Below, piece after piece: positions 34,743 to 44,909 of a stretch of DNA of 60,356 nucleotides. The position numbers and the translations under genes were made by a program. Every line of letters begins with the position of its first letter. Position 1 is the stretch's first letter. The DNA is from Candidatus Zixiibacteriota bacterium (lineage in GTDB: Bacteria > Zixibacteria > MSB-5A5 > RBG-16-43-9). Below the pieces are notes generated by a model. It was given only the letters and a program-made list of their open reading frames with translations. It was not told where the DNA came from and ran no database searches. Where the stretch lies: contig JAUYBY010000080.1 in the NCBI GenBank assembly GCA_030692925.1, forward strand, positions 1 through 60,356, given 5' to 3'.

Positions 34743-37355
34743 TTACTTTATGATTACGAATTTTCCTATCTGGTTCCCGGATTTGGATTCTATGCCGTAA
34801 AGATAGATCCCGGATACCACCGCCTGGGTGTTCTGATTGATCAGATCCCAGTAATCATAACCCGCGGTCGGATCATCCTCTGCCTTCTTATGCTCTATCT
34901 CCCGCACTAAATCCCCATCTAAAGTGTATATCCTTATGGTGCATACCGCCGGCAAATTGTAAAAGTTTATCCGCCTGGCAAACTGCCCTGACCCGCTCTC
35001 CAGACCCTGCGGATTCTGATAATTCTCAGAGATCTTATAGGGATTCGGTACCACCACCACCTTCTCCCCTAATGCTTGTGCCTTCGCCGGTGAATCTAAC
35101 GGAAATACCTGCTTGGCATTGATCCCTTTGGATGCCTCTAACCCTCCCAGGTTGGTCTTGGCATCGCCAAAATCAAAAGCAGTCACCGCTATCCACACCG
35201 GAAAACTGGGAAGCAATCCCTCCTGCATAAACTCACACTCATAATAATCATCCCTGATCTCAGAGGGTGATACTAACCCCAAATCCACGCTGTCTGCATA
35301 GGCCTTGTTCACCCGCAAATCCCTTAATCCCCGGTTCCAGTCCTGCAACGCAAAGTAAAGACTATCTCCCGGCTTTATCTCATACCAGCTTATTTGTAAG
35401 GTCTCAGGTCCTGGATAAACCCAGGGACTAAACTCTGTATACTTATTCGGATTCCTCTCTAAGGTGTCCCGAAGTGCCTTTCCAAGATACTTCTCTATGG
35501 TGTCCGGCCTGATCCCCTCATCTAACCATTCCACGATATGCCCGGTAGGGAGCTTGGGTTTTAATTTGTACATCTTATAATCTACATAATCATAGGAAGC
35601 TAAAAGGGTCCAATCATTGGGTTGGCCGGTTTCACTCATATATATCCGGTACCCCTCAAAATCTCGGGCTCCGGTAAAGGGATCCCTGCCCTCCTCTGTC
35701 GATTTTCCATTCCACTTCATCTTTATATACCCTTTGCCATTGTCGAACACTAATCTCGGTGGGTTGGGTGGGGGAGGACCCTTGAAATCGGGTATACTGT
35801 CACCTTCGTAATAGAAAAGACAGGTGTCACCCTCGTTAGGGAGTTTAAAACACTTCCCCTTATAACCGTCCCCCACCCCCGTAACGGGATCAGGAGTATC
35901 CACTCCAGGATTATCGTACACCCACCCAGCCCAGCGGGCATTGGTGGCAAAATCGCTGAAATCTAAGTTCCGGTAATAAGCCATCGGGTTGTTCACGTCT
36001 ATCGAATTCACCTTGTAATGAAAGTTCTCACCTGCCACATATCCTACTGTTACCTTGGTCGAATCACCCGGATGAAGAATCGGAATAGGACCAAAGGAGA
36101 AAAGATAACGCGTATCATACCCATCTGCTAAATCCGTGCAAAAACCCGGCGGTGGTAACCAGCCGCTGTCCGATTCGTCTGTGCAGGCAAAAATCTGGTC
36201 ATAATCGTGTTCGCCATTCGACAGAACGAAATATTTTGCCCTATCTCCACAGGGTGTCCCTTTACCACCTTCGCACCAGCTTCCATAATTCTTAATCCAG
36301 AGATCCCAATTATCCTGCTTCTGAGGCCCCCAGTCTAAATTCACCGGATCATTCCCCTCTGACATCCAGTAGTTGAAGGAAATATTCTCGGTTGGTGCTC
36401 GAACAACCCTTACTCCTGTCACACTGGGCACACTTCTATCTGAAACAACCCCTCCTTTTCCTAAATCACCGTTATCATCCGCTATCCAGCCTATCTGGAT
36501 GGCGTCCTGATATTGCAGGGTGTCCCCCCATAAAGCTGATGGGTAGGTGGCTCGAAAACCGGTGATGTCATCGGTAAAACCTGAAGAAGCTGCCATACTG
36601 GCAACATCTGCATCCACATAAAGGCCCATCCAGATTCCTTTAACATCCTTCTGGCCGATATTTTTTATGGTGAAATCGATTAAAGCGAAATCCTCCGCAT
36701 AATCATAACTCCAGCTATAGCTTCTCTGCTCAATCTGAATACCTATGGGTTTATGAGGCCTTCTATCATAATCATCCGGACTAACCCCTGCTGTGGCGGT
36801 ATCCGAATAAATAGCTATAATATCCTGCTCTGATCTTGCACCAGCTGTATCAGGAGGATTACAGTTAGGCGTAGCAGGACGAATGCTTTTCTCCTTTATG
36901 CAACCCTCTGGATCTGCCCCCGGAAACATCTCATTAATCCATAACCAGCCATCTGCTCCCACGCTAACCAGGGTCTCACCTTCCACCACTGCACCGACCC
37001 ATAAGGCTCCCTGGAAAAGATATTCCAAGTCTGAACCGCAGGGAAACTCAAATGAAGGTGCAGGTAGTACTGCATTAGGGTCATTCATAAAGCATCCTCC
37101 AGGAGTCTCATCTTGTCCCCTGGCCTCACTTCCAATAAAACCCCAGTTGGTTAAGGTGAAACAGTATTTGGCCACCCGGTGAGTCCTCTGTTGAACGCAG
37201 GCTTCACCAGCCAGCGGTTTTTGAACGGAGAAGGAGGGTTCTGAAGCTTCTCTCTGAGTTCTGGTTCTGGCTAAACTAAAAGATGAACCGATAAAAAGAA
37301 CTAAAAAGACGACAAAAATTGAAGTTACAAACACATAATAACTTTTTCCACGCAT
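34743..37355 (-). CDS. Large secreted protein with FlgD/T9SS-like C-terminal domain
   Basis: An 870-residue exported protein: signal peptide ~1-30 (FVVFLVLFIGSSFSLA), a long region of strands rich in Trp/Tyr with several Cys, and C-terminal ~90 residues with VVVVPNPYKI then INFYNLPAVCTIRIYTLDGD, then VSGIYLYGIESKSG - the FlgD-Ig/secretion-tail type seen at the end of many secreted FCB proteins. It follows the TonB receptor by 53 bases and is likely co-transcribed. Such pairs are common in Zixibacteria and relatives (recalled); the substrate is not known. It may be a surface partner of the receptor. Confidence 0.85.
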   Translation of the reverse strand: MRGKSYYVFVTSIFVVFLVLFIGSSFSLARTRTQREASEPSFSVQKPLAGEACVQQRTHRVAKYCFTLTNWGFIGSEARGQDETPGGCFMNDPNAVLPAPSFEFPCGSDLEYLFQGALWVGAVVEGETLVSVGADGWLWINEMFPGADPEGCIKEKSIRPATPNCNPPDTAGARSEQDIIAIYSDTATAGVSPDDYDRRPHKPIGIQIEQRSYSWSYDYAEDFALIDFTIKNIGQKDVKGIWMGLYVDADVASMAASSGFTDDITGFRATYPSALWGDTLQYQDAIQIGWIADDNGDLGKGGVVSDRSVPSVTGVRVVRAPTENISFNYWMSEGNDPVNLDWGPQKQDNWDLWIKNYGSWCEGGKGTPCGDRAKYFVLSNGEHDYDQIFACTDESDSGWLPPPGFCTDLADGYDTRYLFSFGPIPILHPGDSTKVTVGYVAGENFHYKVNSIDVNNPMAYYRNLDFSDFATNARWAGWVYDNPGVDTPDPVTGVGDGYKGKCFKLPNEGDTCLFYYEGDSIPDFKGPPPPNPPRLVFDNGKGYIKMKWNGKSTEEGRDPFTGARDFEGYRIYMSETGQPNDWTLLASYDYVDYKMYKLKPKLPTGHIVEWLDEGIRPDTIEKYLGKALRDTLERNPNKYTEFSPWVYPGPETLQISWYEIKPGDSLYFALQDWNRGLRDLRVNKAYADSVDLGLVSPSEIRDDYYECEFMQEGLLPSFPVWIAVTAFDFGDAKTNLGGLEASKGINAKQVFPLDSPAKAQALGEKVVVVPNPYKISENYQNPQGLESGSGQFARRINFYNLPAVCTIRIYTLDGDLVREIEHKKAEDDPTAGYDYWDLINQNTQAVVSGIYLYGIESKSGNQIGKFVIIK

Positions 37356-37408
37356 GCAAAACCTCCAGTCCTTAGGAACATGCCGCTAAGATTCTTTTCA
37401 TATTATTA

Positions 37409-40400
37409 TTAGAAATTAACCGTCAGTCCTAACCTAACGTTCCTTGGTGCACCGAAGTTATAGGGGTTCAGGTCACGATCTGAGCCAGGTAAGGTGACAT
37501 AATCACCCAAGGAATCCCGATATGCATTTTGATCGGTATCAGGTCTGCCGGTTTTTCCAGAAACACTATAGACATTTCTTCTATCAAACAAGTTATTTAC
37601 CCAGATGGTGAAGGAATAACTGAACTTCCAGAAATCGAAATCCTTATTGAACCTTAAATCAACTGAGCTGTTAGCTGGTTGCCTTTTCGAATTGGGAATA
37701 GGGTTTTCGTTGCGGCGCAAGGTGCTTATCAAACCTGGATAGGATACGTCCGGGGTAAAGGGGAAACCGCTGCCGTACTGCCAGATGATATTTACTCCCC
37801 AGTTGTCCGGGACTCTCAGCCCGAAGATTTTCGGATGGTCGTTCTTGGGAATCCTGAAATCCAGGTTTAAGGTCATCTGGTGTCTGATGTCCCAGTTTAA
37901 AGGATATTCCTGAATCGGTATCTCGCCGGATTGAGCCCGGGCATAATAGTTTGATACGTCAACCGAGCTTTTTCCGTAAGCAAAGGCATATTGATAATTA
38001 ACTCTACCCCCAACGTAGCCGCCAGACCTCTTCTCAAATTCAGCCTCTAATCCACGGGCTCTCCCGTAATCGACGTTATCATAGAATTCCCAGGTGGCTG
38101 GACCTCTTTTGTACTGCTGGGTATTAACTAAGCCGAAATAATCTTTGTAAAAACCAGAGACATCCAGTTTGTAATTCTCGGAGATAGCATACTGGATGCC
38201 GAATTCGTAGGCTATGCTCTTGGTGAAATCCACATTAGGGTTTCCGTAAATCTGGATACCGGAAGAACCCTGAGTAGGACGAGCATACATATAGCGCAAT
38301 TCCGGCAATTGATAGAAATGTCCGTAATTAAAATAGACCTTGGCTTTTTCCAGTATGGGGTAAGAAACCCCGATTCGGGGAGAGACTTTGTTCCTATACC
38401 TTATTATCTCGATAGGTTGTTTTAAATCTGTGCTCAATTTCGTCTTCTCTGCTTCGGCCATATATACTACGTCATTTGGCTGAATATAGAAATCCACGCG
38501 GGCTCCTAACTTGGCAATCATCTCTCCATACTCTATGTTATCCGAGAGAAAGGCTGCGCCTAATACAGGTTTCCGAGTGTAGAAATCTCTAAAAATACCG
38601 TGATCCGGCCAGGTACCTCCGTCTGGAATACCACTGTATGCGTAATAAGGGTAGCGCACATCCGCCATAGTCAGTTTTTGGCTCTGAACTCTAAACCCGG
38701 TCTTTATCTGATGCTGTTTAGTCACCTGGCTGGTGAATTTGAAATCCAGAGTTAAACGGTCTTCAGTTCTATGTTGATAATAGGTTCTTCTCTCATACCC
38801 CCGGTCAAAGAACCCATCCACTCCATCGTATCTGCCGTTCCCGTTCATATCGGTATAAGATTCCCCTGGATCCCATCTATAATTAGACTTATCATACTCC
38901 CCATTGAGATTACGATCTACATAAGGCACAGCAGTAGGACAATGCTGCAAACCTGGACAGGGGTCAGAAGTTGGACCGTCATAAACCCCATTTCCGTTCA
39001 AATCATCAAAGATCTCTCCCTCGTCATAAACGTGGTTGCCGTTCACGTCTTTAAAGGGTTCTCCTATGAGCACATCCCCATCCAGATAAGGCTCAGCTTC
39101 ATCTACTAAACGCATAGGTGCCCTTGAGGGGTCATAGTATCCAAGGGTGTCTGGATCTGAAAAGGGCTCGGCTGAATCCCATTTTCCGTTTCCGTTCTGG
39201 TCCTGTAAAGGCTCTCCTTTATCATATTTTCCATTGCTATTCACATCTACAAACTGTTCTGCTGGATCCCATTTCCCATTGTGATTACGGTCGCTATAAA
39301 ACTGCCAGTGGTCTGAGAATATGAAGTCGCCCGGGTCCAAACGACCTCCTGGTTTGTTCGGGTCCCCAGGCGCCATCAAAAAGTCAGAACTTAGTTTGCT
39401 CAAGGTCAATTCATAAAATGAGCTCCGGCTTACGCTGTGGGTGAAAAGGAGGCTGAAGGTTTTGGTATTACTCTCAAATTGTGGGAGGGTAGAGGGGGTA
39501 TATCTATACTGCCAGACGCTAATATCGCCTCGCGTGGCCGAAGTAGGATCAAAGAAAAGGGTGTATCTCTCCCAGTTTCCGTTATAAGAGAAGATCAGCT
39601 TTTGAGTGGGGCTGATCTTATAAGAGAGTTTAAGCTGAGCCGTATAGAAATTGCTCATCCTTTCCGGAAGATTGAACCCTAAGAAATCATCCACCCTGAA
39701 TTTTTTGGCAGTAAGAGGAGTGGCAGATTTATTAATGTCCATATAGGTATCGCTTTTGTAAACGCTTCCGCTAAACCGGTAAGTCAGTTTACCACCCGTG
39801 AGGTCAATCCCCAGAGATGGCAAAATATCTTTAGTGAGAAAAGAGGGTAAAAGATGTTGGGAGAAAAGCTTCTCTGGGCCACCGATTGAGAATTCCAGAC
39901 GATCGGTGTTAAAAGAATGCGTGTTAAGATTTTTTGAGCCAAGATCGTCTGTGAGGAAATCTATTCTTACATCGGTTTTTTTGCTGCTGCCCTCTTTGGT
40001 GATGATGTTGACTGCAGCAGACTGGATGTTGCCGTATTCAGCATCGAACCCACCTTTAAGAATGTCCATCTCCTGTATATCCTCAGTCGAAATATTCATT
40101 CCTCCTGTCACCAGACCAAGACCGCCTGTGAGGCTTTTAGTGTCCACTCCGTCTACTATGTAGTTGACTTCTCCGGATCTTCCTCCCCTGACGTGCAACT
40201 CCTGATTCCTGACTACAAAACCCACCTGGGTCTTCAAAACATCAGTAACTGCCTTAACCGGCATATACTTAACTTCTTCGGCGGTTATGGTCCTCAAATT
40301 GGCAGTTACCCCCTTTTCAATCATAGGCCTTTCCGCAGTGACAGTAGTGCTTTTCTGCAGGGTAACAGCCTGAGTTTTCAACCTGAAGTTAATCTCGGTG

Positions 40401-40714
40401 GTCTGGTCAGCTATGACCGCAACTTTTTCCACCCTGGTAGAGGTATACCCGATAATCGAAGCTACCACGGTATAGGTTCCTGAGGGGACGTTCATAATAT
40501 AATAAGAACCATCCGGACCGGCTTTATTCCCCATAGATGTTCCTTCAACCATTATCGTGGCTCCGAACAGCCCTTCGCCACTTTTGTCGTCCAGTACCTT
40601 TCCGGCTATCTTGCCGGTTACTCCAGCATAAGCTGCGTTAAAGAAAGTCAGGAAAAGGGCTAAAGAAAAAACAAGAAAGAAAACCTGACGCTGACTAAAA
40701 AGTCTCATTTCCAT
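37409..40714 (-). CDS. TonB-dependent outer-membrane receptor with CarboxypepD_reg head and EF-hand-like repeats
   Basis: An 1101-residue receptor. Signal peptide ~1-30; carboxypeptidase-regulatory-like beta-sandwich (~32-115; GKIAGKVLDDKSGEGLFGAT); plug domain (~125-240; ELHVRGGRSGEVNYIVDGVD); beta-barrel to the end, closing with VRLGLTVNF. Inside a barrel loop (~470-640) are seven or eight DxNxNGxxDxxE-type repeats (for example DVNSNGKYDKGE and DQNGNGKWDSAE), a calcium-binding design. It takes up a substrate using TonB energy; the substrate is unknown. The repeats probably sit outside the cell. Downstream on the same strand is a large secreted partner. Confidence 0.92.
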   Translation of the reverse strand: MEMRLFSQRQVFFLVFSLALFLTFFNAAYAGVTGKIAGKVLDDKSGEGLFGATIMVEGTSMGNKAGPDGSYYIMNVPSGTYTVVASIIGYTSTRVEKVAVIADQTTEINFRLKTQAVTLQKSTTVTAERPMIEKGVTANLRTITAEEVKYMPVKAVTDVLKTQVGFVVRNQELHVRGGRSGEVNYIVDGVDTKSLTGGLGLVTGGMNISTEDIQEMDILKGGFDAEYGNIQSAAVNIITKEGSSKKTDVRIDFLTDDLGSKNLNTHSFNTDRLEFSIGGPEKLFSQHLLPSFLTKDILPSLGIDLTGGKLTYRFSGSVYKSDTYMDINKSATPLTAKKFRVDDFLGFNLPERMSNFYTAQLKLSYKISPTQKLIFSYNGNWERYTLFFDPTSATRGDISVWQYRYTPSTLPQFESNTKTFSLLFTHSVSRSSFYELTLSKLSSDFLMAPGDPNKPGGRLDPGDFIFSDHWQFYSDRNHNGKWDPAEQFVDVNSNGKYDKGEPLQDQNGNGKWDSAEPFSDPDTLGYYDPSRAPMRLVDEAEPYLDGDVLIGEPFKDVNGNHVYDEGEIFDDLNGNGVYDGPTSDPCPGLQHCPTAVPYVDRNLNGEYDKSNYRWDPGESYTDMNGNGRYDGVDGFFDRGYERRTYYQHRTEDRLTLDFKFTSQVTKQHQIKTGFRVQSQKLTMADVRYPYYAYSGIPDGGTWPDHGIFRDFYTRKPVLGAAFLSDNIEYGEMIAKLGARVDFYIQPNDVVYMAEAEKTKLSTDLKQPIEIIRYRNKVSPRIGVSYPILEKAKVYFNYGHFYQLPELRYMYARPTQGSSGIQIYGNPNVDFTKSIAYEFGIQYAISENYKLDVSGFYKDYFGLVNTQQYKRGPATWEFYDNVDYGRARGLEAEFEKRSGGYVGGRVNYQYAFAYGKSSVDVSNYYARAQSGEIPIQEYPLNWDIRHQMTLNLDFRIPKNDHPKIFGLRVPDNWGVNIIWQYGSGFPFTPDVSYPGLISTLRRNENPIPNSKRQPANSSVDLRFNKDFDFWKFSYSFTIWVNNLFDRRNVYSVSGKTGRPDTDQNAYRDSLGDYVTLPGSDRDLNPYNFGAPRNVRLGLTVNF

Positions 40715-41217
40715 CCTCCTTAAGGTTAAAGTTTCAATTTCTTATCCCATCCAAAACTAAAGCCTTATTATATAAAAATAAAGCCAAAATTGTCAAGAAG
40801 ATTTTTCGATGAGTAATGCAACTTTTTTCTTTTCCGCAGATTTCTTTAGTAACCTTCAAAGAACTTTTTTCTTCTCTTTCATTTTTCACCCCTGCCCACC
40901 CTACGGGTGAACAGGGGTCCTAGGAGGTTTTAATATGAAAGAAGGAGGAAATACCAGTTAAAAATATAGACAAAAAGCGTGCCCATATTTCCAATTACAA
41001 ATTTCCTTTGATAAATTTCTATTTCCTTATTTTTCAAGGCATTGCGCCAATCATGTTTCCAGAGCCTCAGTCTTTTCAACTTGATTTTGTATTGATTTAG
41101 CAATAAACTAAAAACTTTTTTCAAAAATACTGGATTTAGTTGTTTAAGACCTGGTGTTGCAAGGAGTTAACTTGACGCAGAATATTACGCCTGTTTGATC
41201 TGGAACTGCGTTATTTC
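40715..41217. other. Spacer of ~500 bases without convincing gene
   Basis: A short lysine-rich frame at about 40930-41124 on the minus strand has no family resemblance and no clear ribosome site, so I do not call it. A TTTTT-rich stretch and a GGGTGAACAGGGG segment near 40900 are seen. Upstream bases of the TonB gene show no recognised operator. Confidence 0.4.
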
Positions 41218-42075
41218 TTAGAATTTAAAGTTCCAGTAATTTTTTGAATATTTGTCAATCGTTAGCTTATGAGCAGTTTTTAATTCTTCCGTGGTCAATG
41301 AATCTTCCTTGAAAACTTTTTGAAAAAGCTCGCTAAAGCCTTTTCTAAGAGCTCGAATTATTTCATGCCGCTCTATCTTTCTCCCTTTAATCTCCTCTAT
41401 ACTCGTCGAATTCTCCAGGAGTTTAACTCCTTCAATTAAGGAATTCGCTGGGAGAAAATCAGATAATTCTAATACTCCCTTTTTAATTAGAATGGAACCG
41501 TGCTGAAGAAAAATCTCCCCGAACCTTCTTTGAGCACTGCCGACAAGTTTTCTACCCTGGTAACCGATTTCATATCTGGAAAAACTTGAAAAACAAGGCG
41601 GGTTGAAAAAGGCTCTGGTGCAAGTTTTTTTCCCTTTTTGACGGGATGGATCTCCTTCATTTATCTCTTTCCCTGAAGGTCTAACCCGCTGAGCCTCAAC
41701 TTCTAAAATCGACAGGGAAAATAGAAGAGCTTCGCTTATCTGTTTATAAGTCTCAGAGACGGTGTTCCCTAACTCCGGAAAAATCTTGCAGGAACCAGAA
41801 AAGGAATAGGTAAGCTCTTCATTATGCAGGACTGCCCTGCCTCCGGTAATCCTGCGGACAATTTTAACCCCCTTCGTGAGGCACTTATCTATATCAACTG
41901 TCTTATCAACTGCCTGAAAGTAACCTAAAGAGACCGCAGCAGGGTTCCATTCGTAAAGACGCAAGATCGGAGAAGAGCCATCTTGAACTGAAGAGAGCAG
42001 GGCTTCATCAACTGCCATATTAAAATAAGGATCACCTTGCCCGGTGTAGATAAACCTCCATTTTTGAATTGGCAT
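41218..42075 (-). CDS. lipM: Octanoyl/lipoyl transferase (LipM-like)
   Basis: A 285-residue BPL/LplA/LipB-fold protein. N-terminal FNMAVDEALL, then RRITGGRAVLHNEELTYSF, and the acyl-binding Cys region PPCFSSFSRYEI followed by KLVGSAQRRF, all in the LipM/LipL order. LipM transfers octanoyl from acyl carrier protein to GcvH or other lipoyl domains. LplA ligases share most of these; the Cys preceding S-x-YE favours LipM. Residues ~138-150 (EGDPSRQKGKK) are longer than usual. Next to a cohesin-like gene, not to a lipA. Confidence 0.85.
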   Translation of the reverse strand: MPIQKWRFIYTGQGDPYFNMAVDEALLSSVQDGSSPILRLYEWNPAAVSLGYFQAVDKTVDIDKCLTKGVKIVRRITGGRAVLHNEELTYSFSGSCKIFPELGNTVSETYKQISEALLFSLSILEVEAQRVRPSGKEINEGDPSRQKGKKTCTRAFFNPPCFSSFSRYEIGYQGRKLVGSAQRRFGEIFLQHGSILIKKGVLELSDFLPANSLIEGVKLLENSTSIEEIKGRKIERHEIIRALRKGFSELFQKVFKEDSLTTEELKTAHKLTIDKYSKNYWNFKF

Positions 42076-42258
42076 AAAAGACAGATTTTATAATTGGGGT
42101 TCAGACGATAAACTCAGGTCTGTTACAGTATGTGAACAATATCATTAAATCGCCTGTTGATTAATAAGTTCTTTTTCTCTTACTGCTGGATTGTTTTAAG
42201 TTTGAAAATCCGATTTTAAAAGCAGAAATTTCTTGATTTAGCTTGAAGTGATTCTTTT

Positions 42259-42285
42259 GTAGGGGCAATTTATAATTGCCCCTAC
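42259..42285. repeat. GTAGGGGCAATT hairpin
   Basis: GTAGGGGCAATT-TAT-AATTGCCCCTAC is a perfect palindrome between lipM and the cohesin-like gene. Confidence 0.65.
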
Positions 42286-42310
42286 GGTTCATCTGCAATG
42301 CAAGTCTTGT

Positions 42311-42865
42311 CTATTTCAGAAGCGTTATCTTGCCTTTGGAATTATCGAATCCCGGAAAAATCGATTTGGCTTGTGGGTCAACCAACTGTAAAACGTTGGC
42401 TGGCGGGAACAAGGCGGTATCCAAGGTCACGCTGGCTTCAGTTGCTCCCTTCTTAAGAGTAAAGTAGAGCAGAGCGACTTCGCCGTCTCCCTTAGGCAGA
42501 TAAAAATCCGCAGCCGACAGAGTGCTGATTAAGGCTATGTTCACCTGCTGGGTCTTGGGATCGATATTCGGATACTTTAAGGCAAATTTCTCCGTCCGGG
42601 TGTTGACAAAACTAACCGAATCCAGGACGATGGGAGTTTTGCCGTTACCATATTTCAGGGGACAAACAATGGCTGAAAGCTTCTCCATATTTGACAGGTT
42701 CACCTTAGCCACCACGTTGCTGCTGCCTGGTTTTTGGTCCACTACTATACTAAGAACATCCGATTTTACAGCCGGGCTTTTAGCTTTCTGGGACCAGGTA
42801 ATTGAGAAGAGTAAAAAAATCGAAAAGACTGCAAGACAAAAGGTTAAGTAAACCTTTTTCATCAC
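42311..42865 (-). CDS. Secreted protein with cohesin-like beta-sandwich
   Basis: A 184-residue exported protein with a signal peptide (~1-25, VFSIFLLFSITWSQ). The remainder is strand-rich: VVAKVNLSNMEKLSAIVCPL and ADFYLPKGDGEVALLYFTLK resemble the cohesin-type beta-sandwich, in which a valine/leucine strand precedes a P-L-x-Y turn. Cohesins bind dockerins; a dockerin-bearing fragment lies at the start of the window. Identity is moderately supported; another Ig-like fold is possible. GAGGAAAGTG precedes the ATG. Confidence 0.65.
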   Translation of the reverse strand: MMKKVYLTFCLAVFSIFLLFSITWSQKAKSPAVKSDVLSIVVDQKPGSSNVVAKVNLSNMEKLSAIVCPLKYGNGKTPIVLDSVSFVNTRTEKFALKYPNIDPKTQQVNIALISTLSAADFYLPKGDGEVALLYFTLKKGATEASVTLDTALFPPANVLQLVDPQAKSIFPGFDNSKGKITLLK

Positions 42866-43219
42866 TTTCCTCCTTTACCCCGATAAATGCGATTGAAATT
42901 TAATCTTCATCCAGACCTAACGATCTGAAAAATTAACTTCTAAAATCTGCGGAGCATCCCTGCTCCAATAAGTTGGCTGTTACCTTCTAAGAGCTTCCCC
43001 TGAACTACAGGGGTCGCTTTTTTTGAATGAATTTTCCTCCCTCTGGTTACACCTCCTTGCTACGAGTTACCTTTAGACCATTTTTTCCTGTCTGTGATGT
43101 CCTAGTGTAGTATATCTTTCGTCAAAAACATTCTAATCTTTAGTTGATTACCATAGGGTTAGGGAACTGAGCATTAATTGTTAATATAGGGATATGTTCT
43201 CATATCTGTATCGGCTAAC
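42866..43219. other. Spacer with strong hairpins upstream of the cohesin-like gene
   Basis: No gene. On the minus strand the leader of the cohesin-like gene includes CCCCTGTAGTTCAGGGG (near 43003) and GGAGCAGGGATGCTCC (near 42960), separated by AAGGTAACAGCC. On the plus strand the first hairpin is followed by TCGCTTTTTTT, like a terminator. Could be a structured leader; no known riboswitch class is recognised. Confidence 0.4.
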
Positions 43220-44716
43220 TCATTTGGGCTTCAGAGTATCCGAGATTATCCCTGGATAATCAGATTTTATACGGGCAAAAATCTCATTCGACTTCGTTTC
43301 ATCCTTCAGCTCTACCTTATAGATTCTCCAGAGGTACAGAAGGGCGTTCAGCCCGGCATCAGTTCCCGGATATTTCCCCGCTATCTTTTGTAAGGTTGAG
43401 ACCGCATTTTCCCAGTCCTTTTGCAGTAAGTAAAGCTTGGATTTCTGGAACTCTATTAAAGGGACAAAAGGTTTATCTTTATATTTATTTAGAAGTTCAT
43501 CATAATGTCTTTCACCTTTTTCAAAATACTCTTTGGCTAAGCCTTTGTCTTCCATTTGATAATAAGCCGCTATCCTCAAAGGTGCTTCCAGTCCCTCGGA
43601 TGTCAGGGGATAATTGATCTTCAACCAGTCGTACTCATTTAATGCTCGATCCCACTCGCCGGTATTCTGATAGATCTGGGCTATCAAGTACTGGGATGTG
43701 GCAATCAGTCTACCTACTCCAGGGAAAAATTTCTTCACTTTGGAAAGCTCTTCCCTGGCTTTAGAATAATCTTTTTTCTGGAAATAAATCATCCCGATTT
43801 TCATCTGAGCCTCAGCCTGGGAGGAAGAATCAGCAGAGGATTCCAGAATTCTACCGAAAGTTATAAGCGCATTTTTTTCATCCTTTAGCTCGTCAAAATA
43901 GATGTTACCGATCTGTAAAAAAACAGGTCCGGGAGTCTGTCCGGTAGAATCTTTTGTGTTTTCCAGAATGTCCAGCGACTCTTTCCAGAGGTCCAGAAGC
44001 TGAAAAGACCGGGCTAAGTTTAAACTGGCAGCAAGAGAAACCTGAGTATTAGGATAGGAGCTGATCAGGTTCTGATAATATTTCCGGGCAAAATCGAATT
44101 CGGTGTCCCTTTGAGGTTTTTCTTCTTTGGCTGAAAAAAGCTGGAGCAGATGATTGGGAAGAGAAAAGAGGGTCAGGTCCGGCAACCTGTTCTTTATAAC
44201 CGGTGGATAATTCTCTAAAAGCCGGTGGTAGATTCCAACTGCCTTCTCTTTCTGATTTCTCCTTTCATAGATCTGACCCAGGCTCAAAAGGGCAGTTTTA
44301 TTCTGGGGAATACTGTAAGGATAATTCTCCAGAACCTTTTCAAAAGATACTTTAGCAGAATCAAGATTTTTTTGTAACATATAAAGCTCACCGATCCGAA
44401 GCTGGGCTAAAGATGCTATATCTGATATGTCCTGGACTAAAGAAGTTTTAGGTAAGAGAGAAGATAATCCTATCACCTCCTGGTAGGATTGGATAAGCTT
44501 TTTGAAATCCTCCGGAGTAGCCGCCTTGAGATTAATAGATAGAATTCCCCTCATCCTCTCGGATGTGTAGAAGCTTTTTTCCATTTTATAGCGCAGGGTA
44601 ATATCTTTTTGATTCGAGCAGGAAGTTACGCAGAAAAACCCAATGGCAAGTAGTAGAAGGATTAGAAAAAAAGACTTTTCAGAATAAATCTTGTGGATAA
44701 CTTTGCTTCTTTCCAA
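43220..44716 (-). CDS. TPR-repeat lipoprotein
   Basis: A 498-residue lipoprotein: lipobox VTSC near residue 32, then at least ten tetratricopeptide-like helices (for example AKVSFEKVLENYPYSIPQNK and KAVGIYHRLLENYPP), with the ENYP/NYP ends that many outer-membrane TPR lipoproteins share. Start is TTG at 44716 with AAAGGAGCAATAAAAT upstream. No catalytic domain. Likely a scaffold at the outer membrane or periplasm; partner unknown. The gene faces away from thiC. Confidence 0.8.
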   Translation of the reverse strand: MERSKVIHKIYSEKSFFLILLLLAIGFFCVTSCSNQKDITLRYKMEKSFYTSERMRGILSINLKAATPEDFKKLIQSYQEVIGLSSLLPKTSLVQDISDIASLAQLRIGELYMLQKNLDSAKVSFEKVLENYPYSIPQNKTALLSLGQIYERRNQKEKAVGIYHRLLENYPPVIKNRLPDLTLFSLPNHLLQLFSAKEEKPQRDTEFDFARKYYQNLISSYPNTQVSLAASLNLARSFQLLDLWKESLDILENTKDSTGQTPGPVFLQIGNIYFDELKDEKNALITFGRILESSADSSSQAEAQMKIGMIYFQKKDYSKAREELSKVKKFFPGVGRLIATSQYLIAQIYQNTGEWDRALNEYDWLKINYPLTSEGLEAPLRIAAYYQMEDKGLAKEYFEKGERHYDELLNKYKDKPFVPLIEFQKSKLYLLQKDWENAVSTLQKIAGKYPGTDAGLNALLYLWRIYKVELKDETKSNEIFARIKSDYPGIISDTLKPK

Positions 44717-44909
44717 ATTTTATTGCTCCTTTTGATTCAGCGGCATTTAGAGAAGGATTTTATAGGAACAGAACATTGTTCCGTTCCCACAGTTGCCACG
44801 CAAGGCTAACGCCTCACCCTACCTCCTACACTTTTACGGTCACGAGCCACGGATCACAGTCAGGTTTTTTTCGCTCGAACCCTTGACCTCTTGAATCCTT
44901 GAACCCTTT

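Noticed and set aside
40930-41124. 64-residue minus-strand frame
   Set aside because: Lysine-rich, no known domain, weak start; kept as spacer.
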